Assembly: GCA_035513295.1 (NCBI GenBank)
Contig: DATKCH010000073.1
Span: 1-9,245 of the forward strand
Length of the DNA stretch: 9,245 bases
DNA from: DATHRK01 sp035513295
GTDB taxonomy: Bacteria; Gemmatimonadota; Gemmatimonadetes; Longimicrobiales; RSA9
Direction of reading: 5' to 3'
The position numbers and the translations under genes are program-made. The notes beneath the pieces are model-generated. The model had not been told where the DNA came from. It did no database searches and worked only from the letters and a program-made list of their open reading frames with translations. This document shows, piece by piece, positions 1 through 5,549 of this stretch; the stretch's first letter is position 1; every line of letters begins with the position of its first letter.

Positions 1-635
1 CGCGCCGCCTCGAGCAGCAGCGCGACCTCCGGCACCTCGAACCACGTGGGCGGCCGGCGCGAGCTCGTCGGCTTGTCCATCACGGCCGCGACCGGGTTGT
101 AGCCCGGGGGGACGTACTCTTCGCCCTGGGCGCGCCGGTAGAGGTTGCTCAGGCTGTTGAGGTATTTCCGGACGGTCGCGCCGCTGACGGTGCGGGCGCG
201 CCGGCCCGGCTTCCGGGCCAGCTGGTTCGCCCACGCCTGGACGTCGGTGACGGTGATCGAGCGCAGGTCGCGGTCGGCGCCGAAGAACTCGATCGCCGCG
301 CGCAGGTGGCCCTCCGCGAGCTCGAGCCACCGTTCCGTCGTCCGGCCGGCCCGGGCCTTCTCGACGAGGTGATGCGCGGCGTAGGCCTCGAGACCGGCGG
401 ACTCCTTGATGCCGGTGGTATCCTTGAGGCTCCGCTTCGCCTTCAGCCGCTTCAGCTCCTCCGCGGCGAGAACGGCGGCGACGTCGGGGTCCGTCGTCGC
501 GCGGGTCTGGTCCTCGGGGACGAGCGCCATCTGCTTCCCGCCGACGTCGGCGTAGTCCCTGAAATCGGCGTAGTAGCGGGTCACCCCGCGCCGCGTCCGG
601 GCGTAGACGCGGCTGTCCCTGCGACGAGGATTCAA
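1..635 (-). CDS. Tyrosine recombinase (phage-type integrase), N-terminal part, cut by window edge
   Basis: 211 codons are visible and the gene continues off the left edge. I chose the TTG start at 635-633 because a GGAGG Shine-Dalgarno (641-645 on the plus strand as CCTCC) sits 5 nt upstream; no in-frame ATG or GTG is better placed. Residues 9-40 (RVYARTRRGVTRYYADF...) look like a basic and aromatic N-terminal arm-binding region. Residues about 80-170 form a helical SAM-like core-binding domain (ITVTDVQAWANQL, VRKYLNSLSNLYRRA). The stretch from about residue 197 (TWFEVPEVALLLEAA) is the usual entry into the catalytic domain. The catalytic Arg/His/Arg/Tyr residues lie outside the window, so activity cannot be judged. 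The gene starts 115 bp from the 3' end of tRNA-Gly and reads in the same direction, which fits a site-specific integrase of an island inserted in that tRNA gene. The family call is confident; which element it serves is unknown. Confidence 0.85.
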   Translation of the reverse strand, partial: MNPRRRDSRVYARTRRGVTRYYADFRDYADVGGKQMALVPEDQTRATTDPDVAAVLAAEELKRLKAKRSLKDTTGIKESAGLEAYAAHHLVEKARAGRTTERWLELAEGHLRAAIEFFGADRDLRSITVTDVQAWANQLARKPGRRARTVSGATVRKYLNSLSNLYRRAQGEEYVPPGYNPVAAVMDKPTSSRRPPTWFEVPEVALLLEAA

Positions 636-641
636 GAGGGC

Positions 642-668
642 CTCCGGGCGCCTGATTGTTACCCGGAG
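642..668 (-). promoter_or_regulatory. Inverted repeat covering the int ribosome binding site
   Basis: On the plus strand CTCCGGG (642-648) and CCCGGAG (662-668) form a perfect 7-bp inverted repeat with a 13-nt loop. In the int transcript the promoter-distal arm is CCCGGAG, and with the next G it contains the GGAGG Shine-Dalgarno of int. Folding would hide the ribosome binding site. The pairing is seen in the sequence; a role in translational control is inferred. It could instead be a protein-binding site near the attachment site. Confidence 0.45.
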
Positions 669-698
669 CGTGACCCGCCCGTGGGGAATCCGCAAGGT

Positions 699-735
699 GG
701 GGGCGTCGGCCCCCGCCGCAACTCGCGACGGGGGC
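699..735 (-). promoter_or_regulatory. Two competing GC stems between tRNA-Gly and int
   Basis: GCCCCCG at 709-715 can pair with GGGGGC at 699-704 (6 bp, 4-nt loop) or with CGGGGGC at 729-735 (7 bp, 13-nt loop). The two pairings exclude each other. Neither stem is followed by a T-tract, so a simple intrinsic terminator is not supported. They may form alternative leader structures, integrase or accessory-protein sites, or simply reflect high GC content. Confidence 0.35.
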
Positions 736-749
736 GACACTTACAGCAG

Positions 750-823
750 AGCGGGAGACGGGACTCGAACCCGCGACCCTCAGCTTGGAAGGCTGATGCT
801 CTAGCCAACTGAGCTACTCCCGC
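750..823 (-). tRNA. tRNA-Gly (anticodon UCC)
   Basis: Read on the minus strand, the gene begins GCGGGAGTAGCTCAG, and the 3' acceptor strand CTCCCGC (757-751) pairs with the 5' GCGGGAG over 7 bp. The anticodon loop is CTTCCAA, closed by a CAGC(C)/(G)GCTG stem, giving anticodon TCC (Gly). The T arm reads GCGGGTTCGAGTCCCGT with the usual TTCGA loop. The discriminator base is U (complement of position 750), as is normal for bacterial tRNA-Gly. CCA is not encoded. The gene is complete, although an integrase gene lies just beyond its 3' end, as expected when an integrating element restores the target tRNA. Confidence 0.95.
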
Positions 824-876
824 GAGAGAAATGGCGCCGAGGCGCCGGGCGGAAAGCTCACGCAGCCGGCGGCGAG

Positions 877-920
877 CGTCAAGGACGCACGTTGACACCG
901 GGGCCGGCGGGGTGAAGCAT
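877..920. promoter_or_regulatory. Back-to-back -35-like boxes for tRNA-Gly (minus) and the LAL regulator (plus)
   Basis: TTGACG reads on the minus strand (882-877), suitably placed for a tRNA-Gly promoter, though the matching -10 region (about 859-854, GAGCTT) is poor. TTGACA reads on the plus strand (892-897), 17 bp before AAGCAT (915-920), a weak -10. Together they form an inverted repeat GTCAA-N9-TTGAC (878-896), which could equally be an operator. The -35 matches are good and the -10 matches are weak. A start site near 927 would conflict with the GTG start proposed for the regulator at 912. Confidence 0.35.
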
Positions 921-3900
921 CGGGTACGGCGCGGTTGCACGCGTCGCGGCCGTGCCCGCCGCGGATACGACTCGGGGAACTGGCAGAATCCCATCAGACC
1001 GACGCTCGAGCGCCTGCCGCTGATCGGGCGCACCGGTGAGCTGGAAGCGCTGCGGGCCGCTTACGGGCGCGCCCTCGCCGGCGACTCCGCCGGCCGGTTC
1101 ATCTCCGGGGCTCCCGGGGTGGGCAAGAGCCGGCTCCTGTTGGCCATCGGCGAGGAGGCGTCGCTCTCCTGCACGGTCATCACGTGCCGCGCCTTCCCGA
1201 TCGGCTCCTCCGTGCCGTACGCGCTGTTCTCTGACGGATTCGTGCCCGCGCTGCGGGCGATGGACAGAGAATCCCTCACGGTCCTGGCGCGCGGACACGA
1301 GGGCCGGCTCGCGCGCCTGTTTCCGGCCGCCGGCCCCGCGCCCGCCGAGGACGCCGCGGACCGGACGCAGCTCTTCTGGACCTTCGCCGAGTTCCTGCGC
1401 GCCTGGAGCGAGCGTCGCCCGCTGGTGCTCCTGTTCGACGACGTCCACTGGGCCGACGCGGCGTCGCTGGAGCTGCTCCATTTCCTGTGCCGCCAGCTGC
1501 GGGAGGAGCCGGTCGCGTTTTTCGGCACGATCAACGACGCCGAGCGCGACGCCCACCCCACGCTCAGGACGGTGCTGCGCTCGCTCGAGTCGCTGACCCA
1601 CGTGGACCAGCAGCCGCTCGAGCCGCTCGGCGAGCAGGCGGTGGCGGACCTGATCAACCACGTCTTCGGGGTCGACGAGACCGCGACGTCACGCTTCACG
1701 CACGCGCTGTACCGGTGGACCCGCGGCAACCCGTTCTTCGTGCGTGAGACCCTGGGCGAGCTGGTCGCGAGCGGGAGGCTGCGGCAGGAGGCGGGCAGCT
1801 GGATCGGGTGGGAGACCGACGACCCGGCCCTGCCGCGCTCCATCCGCGAGGCGATCGAGCTGCAGCTGGAGCGGCTCGCCCCCGACGCCCTGACGCTCGC
1901 CGAGACGTGCGCGATCATCGGCAGCGGCGCCGAGCTGCGCTCGCTGCGCGCGGTGAGCGAGCTGGACGAGGCCGCGATCGTACGCGCCGTGGAGCTCCTC
2001 CGTCACTCGGGGATGCTGGTCGAGGACGGCCCCCCGGACCGCCCACGCTACGACTTTCGCCACCCGATGCTGCGCCAGGTGCTGGAGCAGCGGATCGGCC
2101 TCGCGCGCCGGCAGTACCTGCACGAGCGCGTCGCCACGGCGCTGGAAGCGCAGTACGGGGACGAGGCGTCGGAGCACGCCGAGGAACTCGCGCACCACTG
2201 GGTGCGCGCGCGCGACGGCCAGGCGGACCCGACTGCCATCCGCTACCTCATCGCCGCCGGCGAGCGCTCGCTCGCGCGATTCGCGGACCGCGAGGCCGAG
2301 ACGTACCTGTCGGCCGCGCTGGAGCAGCTGGACCGGTTCGCCCCGGGCGAGCTGGAGAAGGCAGGAGGCAGGGAAACGGTCTCCAGGGTGCTACGCCGGC
2401 TGGCGAGCGCGCGCCAGCGCACCGGCAAGTACGCCCAGGCGGCGCAGCTGCGCGAGCGCGCGTATCGCGATTACCTGGCGATGGGCCAGGACGCCGAGGC
2501 CGCGGCCACCGTGCGCCGGATCGGCCTCGCGCACTTCTGGGCAGGGCGTCCCGTGGAGGCCCTGGAGGCGCTCGGGCGGGCGCTCGCGCACGCGCTGGTC
2601 GCCGACGAGCAGTCGCTCATCGCCACCGTGCGGCTGGCGATGGGCGGGTGCCTGCAGGCGCTGGGCAGGGTCGCCGAGGCGCGCGAGGAGTTCGAGGCGG
2701 CGCTCCGCAGCGCGGAACGCTCGGGGGACGTCGCCGTCGAGGCGCGGGTGCGCCGCGCGCTGCTGATCTTTCACACCATGAGCGGCCCGCCGGAGCTGGC
2801 GCGCGAACACGGCGTCCGGGCGCTGGAGATCGCCCGCGTCCGTGCCGACGCGGCGTCGATGGGCGGGTGCCACTGGGCGCTCGCGGTGCTCGAGGGGCTC
2901 ACGGGTCAGGGACGCCTGTGCGCCGACCACATCGCGCGCGGGTCCCGCATCGCCGATGAGATCAACGACCCGCGGCTGCGCCTGGCGCTGGACGAGGTGG
3001 CGATCGAGTGGGCGTTCAGCTCGGGCGACTGGGATACCGGCCTCGCGCTGGGGGAGCGCGCCATCGCGCTCGCTCGCTCGCTCAACCAGCGGCTACTGCT
3101 GCCCCGGCTGCTGGTGTGGACCTCGCTGATCTACCTCGGCCGGCAGGCGACGGACCGCGCGAAGTCCTACCTGGACGAGGCGTGGGAGCTGTCCGGCGCC
3201 GACGACCCGGCCGGAGCGCCCGACCTGCACAGCGTCATCGCCGTGCACACGGGTTTCGCCAACTACCACCGTACGATCGGCGCATACGACGAGGCGATCC
3301 GCGTGGGGCGGCGGGGGCTCGCGCTCGCGCACGCCGTGGGGTTCACCGCGTGGGGCGTGCACCGCCTGCTGCCCACCATCATCGAGGCGCACTTCTACAA
3401 GGACGACCCGGAGAGCGCGGAGGCCGAGCGCGAGCGCCTGAGGGCGGACGCCGAGGCTCTCGGCCACACGCTGGGGCTGGCCTGGTCGGACGCCGGCGAC
3501 GCCATCGTGGAGTGGCTGCGCGGCGACGCCGAGACCGCGGTGCGCCTGCTCCGTGCCGCGGCCGAGCGGCTGGAGGCCGTCCCGTTCGTGTGGGACGCGG
3601 CCCGCGTGCGCCGCCAACTCGCCGCGCGCTTGGTGGACGCGGGCGATCGGGACGGCGCGATCAGCGAGCTGCGCGCCGTCCACGACGTCTTCGTCCGTCT
3701 GGGCGCCGGCTTCGAGCTCGAGAAGACCCGCGAGATGCTGCGCGAGCTGGGGGCGCGCCCGCCGGTGCGCTCCGCCGGACAGGGCGCCCGGGCGCTCACC
3801 GACCGCGAGAACGACATCGTGCGGCTGGTCGCGTCGGGGGCGTCCAACAAGGCGATCGCGAAGGAGCTCGGGATCTCGCCGAGGACCGTGACGACGCACC

Positions 3901-4007
3901 TCTCCAACGTCTACAGGAAACTGGAAATTACCTCGCGCGGGGAGCTGGCCGAGATGGCGCCGGCGTTCCTGACCGCCAGCAGTCAGACCGGACCCTCCAC
4001 CGCCTGA
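912..4007 (+). CDS. LAL-type LuxR-family transcriptional regulator (STAND ATPase, TPR-like, LuxR HTH)
   Basis: About 1031 aa from the GTG at 912. The frame is open back to an ATG at 831, but those extra residues are Arg-rich, resemble nothing, and start 8 bp from the tRNA, so 912 is preferred; CTG codons at 1014 and 1020 are other options. Family homology begins at PLIGRTGELEAL. Walker A is GAPGVGKS (residues 66-73). Walker B is LVLLFDDVHWAD (from residue 171). GNPFFV (from residue 272) is the motif typical of these ATPases. Residues about 410-915 are helical TPR-like repeats. The C-terminal LuxR/GerE HTH (about 961-1020) reads LTDREN, GASNKAIAKELGISPRTV, then THLSNVYRKL. MalT-like LAL proteins are cytoplasmic activators switched by a ligand or partner protein and by ATP binding. 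No effector can be assigned, and no target operon is adjacent on the same strand. The architecture is certain; the start is not. Confidence 0.9.
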   Translation: MKHRVRRGCTRRGRARRGYDSGNWQNPIRPTLERLPLIGRTGELEALRAAYGRALAGDSAGRFISGAPGVGKSRLLLAIGEEASLSCTVITCRAFPIGSSVPYALFSDGFVPALRAMDRESLTVLARGHEGRLARLFPAAGPAPAEDAADRTQLFWTFAEFLRAWSERRPLVLLFDDVHWADAASLELLHFLCRQLREEPVAFFGTINDAERDAHPTLRTVLRSLESLTHVDQQPLEPLGEQAVADLINHVFGVDETATSRFTHALYRWTRGNPFFVRETLGELVASGRLRQEAGSWIGWETDDPALPRSIREAIELQLERLAPDALTLAETCAIIGSGAELRSLRAVSELDEAAIVRAVELLRHSGMLVEDGPPDRPRYDFRHPMLRQVLEQRIGLARRQYLHERVATALEAQYGDEASEHAEELAHHWVRARDGQADPTAIRYLIAAGERSLARFADREAETYLSAALEQLDRFAPGELEKAGGRETVSRVLRRLASARQRTGKYAQAAQLRERAYRDYLAMGQDAEAAATVRRIGLAHFWAGRPVEALEALGRALAHALVADEQSLIATVRLAMGGCLQALGRVAEAREEFEAALRSAERSGDVAVEARVRRALLIFHTMSGPPELAREHGVRALEIARVRADAASMGGCHWALAVLEGLTGQGRLCADHIARGSRIADEINDPRLRLALDEVAIEWAFSSGDWDTGLALGERAIALARSLNQRLLLPRLLVWTSLIYLGRQATDRAKSYLDEAWELSGADDPAGAPDLHSVIAVHTGFANYHRTIGAYDEAIRVGRRGLALAHAVGFTAWGVHRLLPTIIEAHFYKDDPESAEAERERLRADAEALGHTLGLAWSDAGDAIVEWLRGDAETAVRLLRAAAERLEAVPFVWDAARVRRQLAARLVDAGDRDGAISELRAVHDVFVRLGAGFELEKTREMLRELGARPPVRSAGQGARALTDRENDIVRLVASGASNKAIAKELGISPRTVTTHLSNVYRKLEITSRGELAEMAPAFLTASSQTGPSTA

Positions 4008-5176
4008 GGCTCGGCAGCGCCGGCGTCCCGGCCGGCGACGTCGGCGCGTCGCTCCGCCAGCGCGAATAGCGCGAGCCCGGACGCCGCGAGGGTCGCGAGC
4101 CACTTGGCCGGCACCGGCACCACGACCCAGGCGAACGCCGCCACGAGCCAGCCGGCCAGCCGGCGCCGCGGCATCAGGCGCGTGGGGGCGACGAGCACCG
4201 CGGCGAACCCGCAGGCCGCGAGAAGGAGCAGGTCGGCGAGCAGCCGCGCGTCCGGCGAGCCCACGAGGATCTCGTCGGAGATCGCAGCGGAGGCCCCCGC
4301 GTCCGCCGACATCGCCAGCGTTACGACCCCCAGCGCGATCCTCCCGGCGCCGGCCGGGACGCCCTCGAACAGCAGGAGGACCCCGGCGAGAAACGGCGGC
4401 GCGGCGAGGAACCAGTGCGACGGTTCGCCCAGCCCGCCGCGATCCGGCAGAAAGGCCAGCGCACGGGTCGAGGCGAGCGCACCGACGGCCGCCGCCGCCA
4501 CGACCGCGGCCGCCACGACAGTCCACCCGCAGCGCGGTGCGGCGAGGCGCGGGTGCCCGGAGGGGGGCAGCTTCAGAAGGCCCGCGGCGACGAAGAGGAG
4601 CGCCGCGGCCAGCTCCGTTCCTTCCTCGAGGAGCGCCCCGACGACCGGGTCGCGTCCGAGGTTGACCTCGATCCACTCCTGGACCGGCACCGTAGCGAGC
4701 AGGACGGCGCCGAGCGCGATCAACGCGGCCACCGCCCGCTCTTCCCGGGCGACCTTCACGGCGAACAGCAGGATTCCGCCGACCACGATGGCGCCCGGCA
4801 CGGCGAGCACGCCTATCCAGCCGTCCAGCATCAGGCCCAGGCGCTCGTGCAGCGAGCCGAGCTCGTCCAGGGACAGGAGCGCGGTGAACCCGGCAAACGC
4901 GCCCCAACCCCACGCCCGCCACGCGCGCGCTCCAGCCTGATGGGCGCGCAGCGCCGCCGCGGCGAACAGGACCGACGCGCCGAGAAACACCATGGACGCG
5001 TACCATACGCCGATCACGTTTTCGCTCTGGAGCCGTAACTGGTGCACCACCAGCGAGGCGAGCCAGGGTAGCTCGGCCCGGTACGGACCGAACGCGGTCG
5101 CGACCAGTACGACCAGGGCGGCGGCGAGGGCGACGCGAAGCGCCGGCCTCGAACCGAGTTGGGGGATCTGGCGCAT
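3983..5176 (-). CDS. Uncharacterised polytopic membrane protein with intramembrane DE/HE/EE motifs
   Basis: 397 aa from the ATG at 5176. About 10-12 hydrophobic helices are visible (for example residues 13-29, 56-75, 91-103, 121-141, 148-164, 180-200, 218-236, 256-272, 311-330, 342-375). There is no signal-peptide cleavage site; helix 1 is probably an uncleaved anchor. Conserved-looking polar residues sit in or beside helices: VWYASMVFL (from V57), SLDELGSLHERLG (D104, E105, H110, E111), QEWIE (E167, E170) and LLEEGTEL (E184, E185, E188). From memory, the WYxS plus S-x-DE...HE pattern occurs in many unannotated bacterial membrane proteins; this cannot be confirmed here. The clustered acids and histidine suggest metal binding or catalysis in the membrane, which is inference. 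A GGGG stretch about 10 nt upstream is a weak ribosome binding site. The last 25 bp overlap the convergent LAL gene. The C-terminal 20 residues are soluble and Ala/Glu-rich. Function unknown. Confidence 0.8.
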   Translation of the reverse strand: MRQIPQLGSRPALRVALAAALVVLVATAFGPYRAELPWLASLVVHQLRLQSENVIGVWYASMVFLGASVLFAAAALRAHQAGARAWRAWGWGAFAGFTALLSLDELGSLHERLGLMLDGWIGVLAVPGAIVVGGILLFAVKVAREERAVAALIALGAVLLATVPVQEWIEVNLGRDPVVGALLEEGTELAAALLFVAAGLLKLPPSGHPRLAAPRCGWTVVAAAVVAAAAVGALASTRALAFLPDRGGLGEPSHWFLAAPPFLAGVLLLFEGVPAGAGRIALGVVTLAMSADAGASAAISDEILVGSPDARLLADLLLLAACGFAAVLVAPTRLMPRRRLAGWLVAAFAWVVVPVPAKWLATLAASGLALFALAERRADVAGRDAGAAEPQAVEGPV

Positions 5177-5268
5177 GCCGGATGCTGCCCCACGGGGGAC
5201 GTGTCTGAGTGCTACAGGGGGTGGCGGGAGGAGGGCCGGACACTCCGGTGTATCGACGAACTACTTCA

Positions 5269-5297
5269 TAAATGGTTCCGTCCGGCGCGGCGGTCAA
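5269..5297 (-). promoter_or_regulatory. Candidate sigma70-like promoter for the membrane protein gene
   Basis: Minus strand: TTGACC (5297-5292), a 17-bp spacer, then CATTTA (5274-5269) in the only AT-rich patch of the gap. The implied start site, near 5262, would give a leader of about 85 nt to the ATG at 5176. The -35 is good (5 of 6 consensus bases) and the -10 is poor, so confidence is limited. Confidence 0.35.
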
Positions 5298-5518
5298 CCA
5301 ATCCGGATCACGCCGGGGAGTGACTCGAGGGCATCCTCGACCTCGCCGAAGGCAACGCGACATGGGTTCCTCCCTCGCTCTCGGCCCGAACTTTGCGGTA
5401 GAGGTTCTTCCCCGGTCTCTTAGCGGAACAGCCGGGCAGGAAATTGTGAGGAGAGCGCGAGAACAGAGGGCGCCCAGGGCCGACGCGGGCCCGGGCGTCT
5501 TTCGATATGCCTGAGGTT

Positions 5519-5531
5519 GGCGCTCAGCGCC
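5519..5531 (-). terminator. Weak hairpin just downstream of the phosphatase gene
   Basis: A GGCGC/GCGCC stem with a 3-nt loop lies about 19 bp past the phosphatase stop codon. On the minus strand it is followed by AACCTCAGG rather than a U-tract, so it is at best a partial or Rho-assisted terminator. Confidence 0.25.
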
Positions 5532-5549
5532 GGGTGGCCTCCAGCGCCA

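Larger units (their letters stand above)
1..749. mobile_element. Probable terminus of an integrative element inserted at tRNA-Gly
   Basis: An integrase gene opens immediately beyond the 3' end of a complete tRNA-Gly gene. This matches elements that recombine into tRNA 3' halves and regenerate an intact tRNA. The element would extend leftwards out of the window, and its other end (a direct repeat of the tRNA 3' portion) is not visible. The exact junction cannot be fixed from this sequence. It should lie within the anticodon-to-3' segment of the tRNA (about 750-790). The call rests on gene arrangement only. Confidence 0.5.
5177..5549. other. 373-bp gap between the membrane protein and the phosphatase
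   Basis: No convincing intact gene. It holds a promoter-like element at 5269-5297 (minus), weak hairpins at 5482-5499 (GACGC...GCGTC followed by TTT on the plus strand) and 5519-5531 (GGCGC-TCA-GCGCC, just past the phosphatase stop), and a minus-strand stretch at 5294-5526 that reads like a frameshifted coding remnant without a start codon. Short plus-strand frames here have no ribosome binding site or recognisable content. Confidence 0.5.

Noticed and set aside
145..812. Plus-strand frames opposite the integrase
   Set aside because: They are antisense to the integrase, and one runs straight through the tRNA-Gly gene.
3093..5363. Long minus-strand open frame (756 codons) with a good GGAGG-N5-ATG at its start
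   Set aside because: It runs antisense to the LAL gene and out of frame with the membrane protein. Its translation is Arg/Gly/Pro-rich without domains or membrane helices, as expected of a shadow frame in GC-rich coding DNA.
5482..5502. Plus-strand hairpin GACGC...GCGTC followed by TTT as a terminator
   Set aside because: The stem is only 5 bp with an 8-nt loop and a three-base T-run, and no plus-strand gene ends upstream of it.
5272..5514. Plus-strand 80-codon frame in the 5177-5549 gap
   Set aside because: No Shine-Dalgarno, no recognisable domain, and a basic composition typical of chance frames; it also overlaps the minus-strand promoter-like site.
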